This document shows positions 11,801-22,880 of a stretch of DNA of 64,000 nucleotides, piece by piece. The DNA is from Apostichopus japonicus (lineage: Eukaryota; Echinodermata; Holothuroidea; Aspidochirotida; Stichopodidae), in contig NC_092563.1 in NCBI RefSeq assembly GCF_037975245.1, forward strand, positions 28,235,960 to 28,299,959. The letters are read 5' to 3'. The notes under the pieces are model-generated. The model had not been told where the DNA came from, ran no database searches, and saw only the letters and a list, made by a program, of their open reading frames with translations. The first letter of the stretch is position 1. Every line of letters begins with the position of its first letter. Made by a program: the position numbers and the translations under genes.

Positions 11801-12674
11801 TTAAAGCCACCATTGAAATTTTTAGTAACCAAACAGAAATTGATACCGGCATGGTAATGTATATTGCAATGTCTTGACAGATCTTTCCTTGATGTTTTGC
11901 AAAAACTTTTAAGATTTTTAGTACCATTAGAATTTACAGAATATGATCCTGTTTGATACTTTCATCAGTTGCTTATTTCAATTCTTAGAATTATTCTTTA
12001 TGGTTCGATGTTGTGCGTTTTGGTCTAGGGCAAGGTTTCCCTAACTTTATCCCCCCCCCCCGCACGAACCCCCTGTGGATGTCAGAGTTGTCCACGAACC
12101 CCCAACTTTTCGAGACATGATCTGAGTCATTATTACACTATAATACGCATAACAGTGCTTCGTAAAAGATCAAGTTAAGAGTGTAATATTGTAATGAAAA
12201 AAAAACAAGAGATGAACAAATATTTATTTGGAAACTTCAAGATCAGATCTGCTCTTTATCTTCACAACATACTGTCATGTGTACACCAACTTCACCAAAG
12301 TTATGCAGCCTGTGTCTGTTTCATAATTCAGTTATTTATCACATGCAAGGTACGGTACTACTATGGCAACATATGCGTATGGAACGCGAAAAGAGTGTCG
12401 ATAGGTACAACTTTTTTACATTACTAAATAATATGATATATCAGATTTTAGTTCAACAAAAAGTACTCTAGTTTGGACTTTCAGAAACATCTCACAAACC
12501 CTTGGGATGGACTCACACACCCCCTGGGAGTTCATGCACCCCAGTTAGGAAACCCCTGGTCTATGGTATGTGACAAAGTCAAATCTTACGCATTTTCAAT
12601 TTCGTTGTTTTTGCCTCACAGAAGAGAAGACGGAAGATGATGACCTTAGAGAACTGGAGGCCTGGGCGACATAG
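2896..12674 (+). CDS. CHMP4: Charged multivesicular body protein 4 (Snf7/ESCRT-III)
   Basis: Five exons join in frame to a 210-residue protein: 2896-3067, 3789-3963, 4646-4760, 5976-6093 and 12622-12674, all GT-AG. CHMP4/Snf7 is the main polymer-forming ESCRT-III subunit, acting in membrane scission during endosomal sorting, cytokinesis and repair. The first exon gives a short hydrophobic and lysine-rich N-terminus followed by the first helices. Exon 2 (residues 58-117) carries the family hallmark IDGTLSTIEFQREALENA. Exons 3-4 give the acidic regulatory helices (LAELEELEQEEFDE). The last 18 residues end in LRELEAWAT, matching the ALIX/Bro1-binding C-terminal helix of CHMP4 proteins. Vertebrate CHMP4B is about 224 aa, so length fits. 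The ATG at 2896 matches the conserved family start. The last intron is 6.5 kb and packed with repeats. Confidence 0.96.
6211..6372 (+). repeat. 29-33 bp minisatellite, left block (CHMP4 intron 4)
   Basis: About five direct copies of a unit with consensus words 'gtacagtcactcgctaag' and 'agtctgataacctta'. This is the same family as the larger block on the other side of the solo LTR. The two blocks were evidently one array before the LTR element inserted. Confidence 0.9.
6378..7363 (+). mobile_element. Solo LTR inserted in the minisatellite
   Basis: A 986-bp unique segment interrupts the array. It begins TGTCACAA and ends TTGTGACA, so it has the TG...CA termini of an LTR, and it is flanked on both sides by GTCAC, a 5-bp target duplication. 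A TATA-like tatatata lies near 7054 and an AATAAA at 7345-7350, close to the 3' end, as expected of an LTR promoter and poly(A) signal in this orientation. There is no gag or pol, so this is a solo LTR left by recombination, or less likely an unrelated TIR element. The target itself contains cagtcac repeats, so the exact duplication length is ambiguous. Confidence 0.65.
7369..9300. repeat. 29-33 bp minisatellite, main block
   Basis: Tens of degenerate copies of the 'gtacagtcact...aagagtctgataacctta' unit, 29-33 bp each, with higher-order repetition: the stretch about 7735-8000 recurs closely near 8360-8600. Copies run in the direct sense to about 8665, in the reverse sense from about 8690 to 9065, and direct again to 9300. 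No open frame is conserved across units. Confidence 0.92.
8671..9313. mobile_element. TIR-bounded palindromic block within the minisatellite
   Basis: The left end reads CGTGTCACCAAATTAGGT and the right end is its exact reverse complement (ACCTAATTTGGTGACACG, to 9313). Between them the minisatellite units are in reverse orientation on the left and direct on the right, so the whole block is a large imperfect palindrome like a foldback element. No transposase is present and I see no convincing target duplication. Confidence 0.6.
9649..11300. mobile_element. hAT-type non-autonomous DNA transposon
   Basis: The termini are TAGGGCTGTG on the left and, reverse-complemented, TAGTGCTGTG on the right. 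An exact 8-bp duplication, tagtgtac, flanks both sides (9641-9648 and 11301-11308). Subterminal cgtttaaacg palindromes repeat near each end (9680-9725 and 11222-11290). The 8-bp duplication and TIR type are the hAT signature. The 1652-bp interior has no hAT transposase reading frame. It lies in CHMP4 intron 4. Confidence 0.8.
12031..12558. mobile_element. Short hAT-like MITE next to the last CHMP4 exon
   Basis: The left terminus CAAGGTTTCCCTAAC and right terminus, reverse-complemented, CAGGGGTTTCCTAAC form TIRs. The flanks gtctaggg and gtctatgg match at 7 of 8 positions, as for an old hAT target duplication. The 528-bp element has no coding capacity and ends only 63 bp before the terminal CHMP4 exon. 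Confidence 0.7.
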
Positions 12675-12960
12675 AGACTCCCGACAGATATGAGAAAGGC
12701 AAAGAGATCTTTGCAAACTGTTTTTCTACTATAATGGAACTGTATATATAAGTAGTGCTGTGTATTTACACACTGATGTATCATTAAGATCGTTTTATCA
12801 TCATTTTTGGGTTAAAATCATTCTGTTGTTAATGGGAACTTCATTTGATATAATATCGGTCAGTCGTGATCAGCATATATAAAGATGTAACAGGATGCCT
12901 TCATTTTTTTACTCAGTTGAAATTGTTAAAATATCTTCTTGGTAAAATGTGATCTGGGAA

Positions 12961-12966
12961 AATAAA
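12961..12966 (+). terminator. Candidate CHMP4 poly(A) signal
   Basis: An AATAAA lies 287 bp after the CHMP4 stop codon, in the transcript sense, and is the first canonical hexamer I see there. Assignment is by position only. Confidence 0.5.
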
Positions 12967-12999
12967 AATGGATTCTATTATTTCTTATGTTGTTATCCA

Positions 13000-15120
13000 A
13001 ATTTCTAGTGATAAAAACCTGTTAATTTGTATATGATTTGTGTTTTAAGTGTATGGGTTAGTTCCATTAACAGTAGTTTTGGTAGGTTCAATATAAGGTA
13101 ATGTTGTAGCTACTTCAAATAGAGAAAAGTTATTCAATTTGCCAAAGTGAATCAATCCTTTGAAACCAAAGTATGGGCACTATAGAGAGAGTAAGTGATA
13201 CCCTATTTGGTAAACCTACAAATTTGTCATGTTTCACAAAGAGTGGGTAAATTGTGAATAAAACAAGATGGACAGGCCAGCTGCTATGTTGGATTTATTC
13301 AAATATTATTCAAATGATTTAATACTCTGATTTTCTGCATCTATAGCAACCTGCTTCTAATAAGACAGATGTTTATTGACAGATCTAGGCTGCAGTATGT
13401 ACCCAACTAGTACTTGCTCGATAGTTGAATGAAAAACCCAATTAATTCTCAATTTCAGTTCCACAACTCTTACGGTTGCTGTTCTGTAAACAAGAGTGAA
13501 AAGGTAAGAAAGAGTGAATTCTAGAAAGTAAAAAAGCTGGAGTAGAAGTGGCAAGTGTTCATCATACAAGACTCAAATTCATATCTATTGCTTGTCCTCA
13601 GCTTCAGTAGCCTAACAGATAAGCCATATGAGCAACATGAAGCCTAACCTTAAAAAGTGTAAACATACTTAATTGTGCTTGGCGTCAAGTGTCCACCCTG
13701 GCAGGACTTTAACATATAGGTGGTGGTAATTGAATGTTGGTAAAGGTATAATATTTTTGTGAAATTCATAATCCAATTGAAGGTTTCCTAAAGAATTTGC
13801 CTGGTAGAGATTAGTCCTGCTTGCTTACCAATCAACAGGTTGAGGAATAAAATAGTCAGATGTTTTAATTGTTTTAAAAGCAATGTTGGGTAAACCTTTA
13901 ATAAAGAATCAATAAGTTTTAGCCAAGTCCTGGCCAGTTGTATGGTTCTCAGTGAGTTTTGGTTGTCACAGTCAATGGACCTAGATGTGAACCCGTCTCC
14001 CACTTTAAGTTGATTTTATTACTGTACATTGTTTGTTTGTTTTTGTTCTTTGTTTGTTTGTTTTAGTATCATGTTCTTTGTTAATCTTGTAACCAATCAG
14101 TCTGAGACTTTATGTTTTGATGCCTTTAATGGCAATGGTGTTTTCTGTTGTTCTACAAATGCAGGAACTACTTACTTGAAATTTGTAGAAATATGGAGGA
14201 ACCATTTAGTTGAACGTCTTAAAAAAAAAAAAAAAAAATGGTAGAGGGGGAAGTAGTCCAATGTAAATCCCAAATGAGAACCAAGACACAAAGGAACCAT
14301 GAAAGGTCTGTCGGCATAAGAGTTTCAGAAGGTTATGTCAACCTGTAGTGTCTACCTGAACTGACCATTAATGTGGTCTTCCTAGTTGTCAATTGCTATT
14401 GATTCTGCCTATAGGTTGAGCCATCTTGCTATGGTATTGAGTAATGGCAACAACTTGTGTATTCTGCTAGTGCAGCAATTGTTATGTTTCGGGAGGTCAA
14501 ACTTTCCTGTGACTATGTTAAAGATGAAAAATTCTTGTTTTGTAACTATTTGTGAGAGAAAAGTAGTTTCCGACTTTAGGTAAAAGGAGCTAACGAAATA
14601 AAAGGAAAAAATTAAATTTACATTCTCTAATTGCAACCTTCTGGGAGAACTAATAATTCTCCACTTTTATTTCTGTCTTTCTTCCTTAGCCTATATGACT
14701 AACCAAATTGTCCAATGTTCATAGCAGAAGTTAGCCTTTTTATGAATGTCTGTACAGCTGTTTGTATGAAACAGCATGTAGGAAATTTTTGCTTCATACG
14801 ATATGTCTCAAGCTGTGAGTGGCAGTCCTCTGAAACCCTGTAACTTATTTAACAAGTAATGCAATCCACAAATGACATAAATATTTGAAAAGGCGCAGAA
14901 CTCTGCAAGTTTCATTCTTGAGCCATATGGTGGAGTTCATGTTAGCCCAGATCCATTAAATCTCTTTGGAGGTGTACCTTTGGGGGTGGAGGTAATCAGG
15001 AGGGGGGGTGGAGATACCTGCAGAGGTATGTGTTTTGGTATGCTTCAATGGAAGCTAAACTGACCATAATTTTCTTACATAATTCAGAAAGAAAAAGCAG
15101 GCTTGCTGTGTTTTTGGTTC
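13000..15120. other. Non-coding stretch after CHMP4
   Basis: I see no conserved protein segment, RNA gene or clear transposon here. It is AT-rich with homopolymer runs (poly-A at 14221-14238). Confidence 0.5.
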
Positions 15121-15159
15121 CTTGCTTTTTGCAAAGCAAGGAACCTATGCGTTCAACTT

Positions 15160-15215
15160 GGCGTGTGTGTGTGTGTGTGTGTGTATGTGTGTATGTGTGT
15201 GTGTGTGTATGTGAC
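15160..15215 (+). repeat. (GT)n microsatellite
   Basis: A run of GT dinucleotides with scattered 'gtat' interruptions. It sits at the left edge of the AGGTCA-rich repeat region, and a (GT)n in the same arrangement recurs at 50641-50662. Confidence 0.9.
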
Positions 15216-15219
15216 GCTT

Positions 15220-17620
15220 GGCTTGTGTACACGATATCTCAATAAGGAAATGATGTATCATGATCAAACTTGTTGGGTGGATAGCCCATAGTGAGAGGAA
15301 GATCCCTATTGTTTTTGGTGCTCGCAAAGGTCACCAAAGGTCAGTTAGATGCCAAAAACCAATATATTAAAAACAGCAATAACTCCCATTGACAGGGTCC
15401 GACATGGTTGATATTTTGGGAGTAGTTGTGAATGGGGTAAGGGATCGTTTTCAAACATAACGGTAATGTGATCGGAGGTCAACAAAGGTCAATTAATGAT
15501 AAAAAACTAGTATTTTTGCGATAACTTGAGAACGAAATGTCCGTTAGGGTTGGGAGTTGCTTTAATGTTATCCAATTGTCGACCCGCATCTGGGTGACCC
15601 TTGACCTCAATTTGACCTCTGGTGACCTTTACGTGTTTTGGGGGATTTTTACAGTTTTGATGCTATTTTCAGATGTCAAAGGTACCTTCTGATCATAAAT
15701 GTCAATAGGTTGACCCCGTGTGACCTTTATGTGCGAAGTTATATCGGGTCAAAGTTTTTCGGTCGGAGTTAGGATGGTTGTACAGACTTGTCGTTTTGTT
15801 TTTTGGAATCAGGAGATTAAACTACATCTGAAACCAAGGTCAAAAGGTCAAAGGTCACATTAGAAAAAATGTGCTTATTTTGGGAGGAAACGAGCAAAAA
15901 AGAAAATGTTTGGTTTTGATGCTAGATTTGGATATCAAAGGTACCTTCCGATCAAAAATGTCAAATGGTTGACACCCGTGTGACCTTCGTGTGCGAAGTT
16001 ATATGAGGTCAAAGTTAATTTTCAGACATTTAATGCAACAACTCCCAGTTCCAAGGTGTAACATGGTTGATATTTTTGGACAAGTTGCAAATGGTATAGG
16101 GAAATATTTTCAAACTTAACGGTCATGTGATCCGAGGTCACCAAAGGTCAATTAATGTTAAAAAACTAGTATTTTGGGGGTAGAAAATGGGCAAAGAAAA
16201 AATGTTTCAATTTGTATAGTTTGATGCTCTATTTAGGTCTCATCAATCAAAAATGTCAATAAGTTGACCCAAGGTGACCTTTGTATGTTAAGTTATATGA
16301 GGTCAAAGTTAATTTTCAGACATTTAGTGTAATAACTCCCAGTGCCAAGGTGTTACACAGTTGATATTTTGAGACAAGTTGCAAATGGTATATGGGAATA
16401 TTTTCAAACTTAACGGTCATGTGATCCGAGGTCACCAAAGGTCAAGTAATGATAAAAAACTAATTATTTTTGCGATAACTTGAGAACAAATTGTCCGTTA
16501 GGGTTGGGAGTTGCTTCAATGTAATCCAATTGTCGACCCGCATCTGGGTGACCCTTGACCTCAATTTGACCTCTGGTGACCTTTTCGTGTTTTGTGGATT
16601 TTTAAAGTTTCGATGCTATTTTCAGATGTTAAAGGTACCTTCTGATCATAAATGTCAATGGGTTGACCCCCGTGTGACCTTCGTGTGCAAAGTTATATGA
16701 GGTCAAAGTTAATTTTCAGACATTTAATGCAATAACTCCCAGTTCCAAGGTGCGACAAGGTTGATATTTTTGGAGTAGTTGCAAATGGTATAGGGGAATA
16801 TTTTCAAACTTAACGGTCATGTGATACAAGGTCACCAAAGGTCAATTAATGATAAAAAACTAGTATTTTGGCGATAACTTGAGAACAAATTGTCCGTTAG
16901 GGTTGGGAGTTGCTTCAATGTAATCCAATTGTCGACCCGCGTCTGGGTGACCCTTGACCTCAATTTGACCTCTGGTGACCTTTTCGTGTTTTGTGGATTT
17001 TTACAGTTTCGATGCTATTTTCAGATGTTAAAGGTACCTTCTGATCATAAATGTCAATGGGTTGACCCCCGTGTGACCTTCGTGTGCGAAGTTATATGAG
17101 GTCAAAGTTAATTTTCACACATTTAATGCAATAACTCCCAGTGCCATGGTGTGACAAGGTTGTTTTTTTGGACAAGTTGCAAATGGTATAGGGGAATATT
17201 TTCAAATTTAACGGTCATGTGATCCAACGTCACCAAAGGTCAGCTAATGTTAAAAAAGTAGCATTTTGGGGGGAGAAAATGGGCAAAGAAAAAATGTTTG
17301 AATTTTTACAGTCATGCTCTATTTAGGTCTCACCGATCAAAAATGTCAATTTGGTTGACCTCCGGGTGACCTTTGTGTGTGAAGTTATGTATACAAGTTC
17401 AAAGTTAATTTTTAGACATTTAATGCAATTAAATCTCAATGCCAAGGTGTGACATGGTTGATATTTTGGGACAAGTTGTGAATGGGGTGGTGGAACATTT
17501 TGAAACTTAAAGGTCATGTCATCTGAGGTCACCAATGTTATCATATCTGTTGACACGCTTGTAGGTCTCATATATTTCTTACATTTTCGATGCCATACTT
17601 AGATCTCAAAAGTGCCTTTT
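15220..17620 (+). repeat. Tandem repeat of about 400 bp rich in AGGTCA half-sites
   Basis: The stretch from about 16480 recurs at about 16880 with a 399-bp period and near identity, and more diverged copies occur from about 15480 and to about 17570. Each unit contains aggtcaccaaaggtca (two AGGTCA words spaced by four) and tgacccttgacct (two words spaced by one on the other strand). Around 15838 three AGGTCA words lie in a row. The matching 69-codon open frames at 16491 and 16890 arise only because the DNA is repeated. The outer edges carry 'gcaaggaacc' strings (15136 and 17767), which may mark ends of a larger mobile unit. Confidence 0.85.
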
Positions 17621-17799
17621 GAACAAAAATCCGATCACATTTTGTGATCACAAAAGTGTTGGCTATAGTGTTGGTTACTTTATGGGAACATGTAGGACCA
17701 CAATTACTAGGACTATTTGAGCCCAATCTTGCTTGATAATATTATGTGTATTGTCATATACCCCAAGCAAGGAACCACAGTGCCCTTGGGCTCTTGTTT

Positions 17800-20700
17800 A
17801 ATTTTGTCTTCACTTTCTTCCCATTGTTGGAATGCTCTTGGAATAATCATTTATAACAGAATCTGGAGTCACCATTTTTTTTTCTCATTCCTCTCTCCAA
17901 TTACATTAATTTTTAATTTACGCCATATAGCAAGCATGAAAAACAAAACATTTGATAATTCTTTTCATTTTATTCTTGTCTTCCCAAAATTATAGATACG
18001 TCTGTTTCATACCTTGCTGTGCTACATAATATCCATAACCATTTCAGCGAGCTCTTTTCTGTTTTGTTTTTGATTCAGTGTTTAGTACACCAGGAATTTT
18101 TTAATAAAAATGGTCCAAGTGCAGCATATAAGCTTATGTTATCCTGTGACTTGGTTTAATTAAACCAGATGATTACCTAACCATATTCCTATTCTGGATA
18201 GTGGACTTATAGACTACTAACATACTAATAATGGATATGTGGTACTTCTTCTCACCTGCAAGGGTGAAATCGGGCGTTAGTTGGTACTACCCAATATTAT
18301 GACAATGGAAACATCTGCCAGGTAACGTACATGATAAAGCCAATGTGAAGTGGAATAAGCAACACATGATGGTGCAAAACTTCAGTGAACACACTCTCAG
18401 GGCTTATGTCAATTCCATAACAACTTATATCAGTACCATACAAATAGCTATTCCAGAACTCTCAAAGAAATCTTGGAAAATATATCTAGGTTTAAAATCA
18501 TTTTCGGCAAATCTAGCAATTTCTGTGTGATGGCCATCTTAATTGGTAATTTTTTAGCCCTCCAACACCCTTCTTAAACATTGAAGGGACCTTAAGCCAA
18601 AGAGGGTAATGTTTTGACAGTGACAACAAAAGTTTTGTTCAGTTTGAACATGACTTACCGTTATTGGACTTAAAATCGATGTTGTTATTTCGTTTTATGT
18701 GAGGAGATGGGGTGAGGGATATAAGTGTAATACATATGATAATGTAGAGATTAAATAAAAAAAAATAGTAATTGGGAAATTAACCGTATGTTTAGAGACT
18801 AAATGTTTTCTCTCACATTTGTTCATACGGTTCCTCCTATTGAGATACATAACTGAGGATTTGAGCTTTTAACTTGATATGAGTGAAAAGCTTGAATTCA
18901 TATCAGATTTCAAATTATATATAAGTAACATTCAATATATATACTTGAGAAATGATGAGAAATTTGGTTTTGGAGATGTTCTCATTAAGCTCACATAACA
19001 ATATCACATTGTATGTCTATGGGTGTGGAGCTCAAAGCATTAATTAGTTGTAAAACTTGCCAACATTGTTTAAAGTGACAAACAAGTAATAAGATCCTTT
19101 GCTGACTGGTTAACACCATACCAGGAAGCATATTCTTGAGTACATTAACCGTCATATTACACTGTACCAGAAGACTGTCACAATAGATTTGTTATGGTTA
19201 TCAGCCAATCACTGTCTTATATGTTGGTCTTCTCTGTCATGTGCTTCTATAGAAGTGCTTTACATATTGGCTGACAGGCTCTTCTATGAACTAAGGTGAA
19301 AGCTGAGTGGTCATTGATCCATATCTTTTGTAATCAAATTTAGCTTGTAATCAAATTTTCGTTTCTGATGTTGATAAATCCAGATAATCTACAAAGAAAG
19401 CCGCATGTCAGTTTTGGTTTTATTCAATTAAATTTACAATTCTTTGAACTCATATGTCAAAACCTGCATGGATCTAAACGACAGAGATACCTTTAAAGAA
19501 TACAGAAAGCATAAAAGAGAAAGATGTTTAGTTTTTCATTAAAAGCCAAGTGTATATTGTTGCTTCAGTTGTAAATTTATATATAAAAGAACCTTGATTA
19601 CATTTAGATTTCATGGCCTCTACCTATGTGTAGGCATTGAGGTGATAACCAAAATGAGAACATTATGGGGAGTGGAAGACTCAGGCTAGTACTGTCCAAA
19701 TGCCCTTTGACAAAATCTGCTACATTCATTTGCATGCTAATATAATATTGATAGTTTCCCCCTCCACACCCCCCCCCCCAAATAAATGGCTTAAAACTTT
19801 TTACTCAATTTATCAAAGAAAAATGTATTTACAATAATACAATTGCAGCAAATGTTTGTTACAAAAAGTGGGACACTTGCAGGCACTAAGAAGTCTAAAA
19901 CATGTATACTAGCATTAAAGCCAAATTAAGGCTATGGTTTAAAAAGGGAGTGAAACATAAAACAGTTAGGACAGGAGATTATGTGGAGATCTTGGCTTTT
20001 GTGTGTGACGATTAAAGACAGAAACTGACGTTGATTGCACCCTGTATAAACCTACTGGAGTTGAGTTGACACTGTATAATTTAAATGATAGAACTTTGTA
20101 GTTTCTAGGGTGCAATAGAAAGTCACCATTTATCCTGTAAGGCTACTACGGGCCTCATAATTTAGCCATGATCATAGTAGCCGCATAGTTTGTTTTTATA
20201 ACTGCATTCAACAAATTCACTCAAATTTGTAGTTATCTTTTCATGACTTGTGACCCAATATTTATCATGCAAAGTATTGATGTTTATTTAAAACAGCAAC
20301 AGACCTTACAATGCATCAGTAAAATTGCACCAGTTTCAATATTCCAGAAAGGCAACCAATGGTCATTCATGGTCAACCAATTTTAACTTTCAAGATCAAA
20401 AGCATTTTCCCTTGTCTGTGACATCTGATTCTAACATCCCTTAATGTCCGAGAAGGCTAGAACCAACTTGAAAAGTACTTTTCGAAAGCTTTTGGGCACT
20501 TTTCAGTATGCTTGGAATTTGGGAGCTTTTCTGATTAGCTTTGACAAAACTTTATGCAACAAAGTTATCATAATTTTTTTTGCAATCACATCAAATGGTG
20601 AGAAATACTTAAAGGATATTCCATTGACAGGAACATATTCTACACTGTCACATGAAAACTCCAACACCCATATCTTGTTCCTAACATTTGAATGTAAACT

Positions 20701-22470
20701 ATATTACCATATACAACTTTAAAATATAACAAAACTGTTAACATACTGCTTATGCACTAAAGAGCCTGTGTATGAGAATGTGTAAAAGTAAGTTGGCCTG
20801 ACGTTTTGATCATAGCAGAATCTTCTTCTGTTACTTGTCATTCAGCCTCTGAACACACACAGATACAACTTGCCCTACCTCCAGGGAAGTGTATAATGGG
20901 TGGGTGGTCTGTGATGTAACCATGGTAGAGGTCTTTTGGAAAGCTTTTCTTTACTATTATAAAAACTATTGCTGATTTGTTCCTCGAAAAGTGTCATATT
21001 TGGAATGTTTCATTTTCTAGTTGTCAATGTTTTGTTTTTTTCTGCATTGAGAATTTCATGGAACATGTTAGTAAGGATTATTTCCCTCAGGGGGTTAATA
21101 ATCTTTGCAAACTGAAGAAAAGGAAAGACATTTTCATCTCAGTTGGCACAATGACATCACTGAATGTGTTGCCATATGGGTTCGTAAAATGTTTACCAAA
21201 CTGCCAAAACGTTGTATCTCCATGAATACTTCCAGTAATTTTGTTAAAACAATTTTTCAGCCACTGAAATATCCCTCCAAAAGTTGAAAACTCAGCCAGT
21301 TGCTTTTATCATTAAGTCAACCATGAACACATATTAATATTACTTACAAAGATGACATTAATTTCATCATAACATAATACGAAAAACAAGACATTATACT
21401 AAAAAAAGTTGACTTAAGAAGAAAGTGGAAAAAATAAGAAAAAAAGAAATGGATTACATTCAAGAACCGTGGATTTCAATTACATGCTCTCAACTAAACT
21501 GAATTTAATTTCACCCTGTTGTAACATTTTTGGGATCACCTTAAACGATCAAAAGTGTTCCTGTTTTTGAGAGGGGCATGTTATACATCTCATCCTTATA
21601 TGTTTCACCTTTGATCATTAATGAAATTTAAAAAGGCCACCTGGTGCTACATTAAAATTTAAATATTGACAAAATCTAATCAAAGTAATATGTGCATGTC
21701 AGACTTAATATTTGGTACATAACATCCCATAAATCTTTCAGCCATTGTTGTCTATTGTCATTACTCTAGTTCATTTGACACCAGGGCTAGAAAACTTAGT
21801 TCAAGGTTTCAACATGAATGGAAGAAGCTATACAGTAAAAATTGGAAAAGGTATAATTAACTTTCATTTTCTGAGGGGGGGTGGGGGGAGGGGCTGCCTG
21901 AAGGGGTAAATTTTATTACAAAGACATTTCCATGAAGAAAAGCCACATTGTTGTATTCATCTTGACATGAACTGGGCAGTTCTACACACATTGCAACCAG
22001 GAATAAGTGCTGTGTGCAAGTCAAGTCATTTCTAACCAACAACCCATATTGGATTAGTTTCCTTAATTAATGGGTAACTTTAGGCATAAAATTAATATTG
22101 ATGCAGCCATAAAGGAGCATTGCAGAGATTTAGCATATTACATAGCTCAATATCTTGAAAACTGGAACAGCTATAGGACATTAATCCCACTGAAATCTTT
22201 CCTGTTTGGACACATCAAGACTAAAAGTCTGCCTACGTTCATGCTTGGAAATGGATACCGAACTCAAGTGACTAAGCCTGGTATATAATTCAAGAAAAGG
22301 TCAAACCAAAATTGTGCTGAACTAACTCAAACAATGTCTTCACATCTGGTCATTTTGCTCTAATGCATATTCAGTGGTCAAATACTGAATATAAGACAAG
22401 TAAGAAGAGCAAAAATCTCAGCAAATCTGTGACTTTGGCCAAGTTTCAAGTTATCTTTGCCTTTTCCTGT
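17800..22470. other. Long non-coding stretch between convergent genes
   Basis: This lies between the 3' ends of CHMP4 (+) and the kinase gene (-). No open frame shows a recognisable family or splice-consistent exon chain. It contains AT-rich unique sequence, poly-G/C runs and scattered low-complexity DNA. Confidence 0.5.
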
Positions 22471-22474
22471 ATTT

Positions 22475-22480
22475 TTTATT
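22475..22480 (-). terminator. Candidate kinase-gene poly(A) signal
   Basis: AATAAA in the minus sense, about 400 bp after the stop codon of the deoxynucleoside kinase gene. Assigned by position only; other hexamers could be used. Confidence 0.35.
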
Positions 22481-22880
22481 AAAATAAATATGATGCTAAT
22501 CGATACATCATAGCATGCATTTTTGGACAATGAGTGACCGATGATAATTGCTATGAGACTGTGGTGTTTTCTTGTTAATTATCTTTAATTAAATATCAAT
22601 TAGGAAAGAACCCGAAGTTGCTGCATTGTCAATATGAACGACAGATTTGATCCTAAATGGCTGGTTTGTGGGGAAAAAGTGGTGGAGTGTGGGGGGGGGG
22701 GTGGTGGATGGCAAAACAAAGATGGCTGCCTTTCACTTCTCTCTAACATGATGAATTGTAAATACTAGAAAGAATTATCATAGTTAATTTAATTCAGAGT
22801 AGAAATGGTGGCTGAGGTAGAACCATTAATTTAAATCTTTAACTGAGGATTATGTAAATTCTTATGGTCACTGACGAAGT

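Noticed and set aside
16491-17099. Two nearly identical 69-codon open frames
   Set aside because: They are the same stretch of a 399-bp tandem repeat; neighbouring copies are frame-broken and no family resemblance is seen.
20444-20722. 92-codon plus-strand frame between CHMP4 and the kinase gene
   Set aside because: No recognisable domain, no flanking exons and AT-rich composition typical of chance frames.
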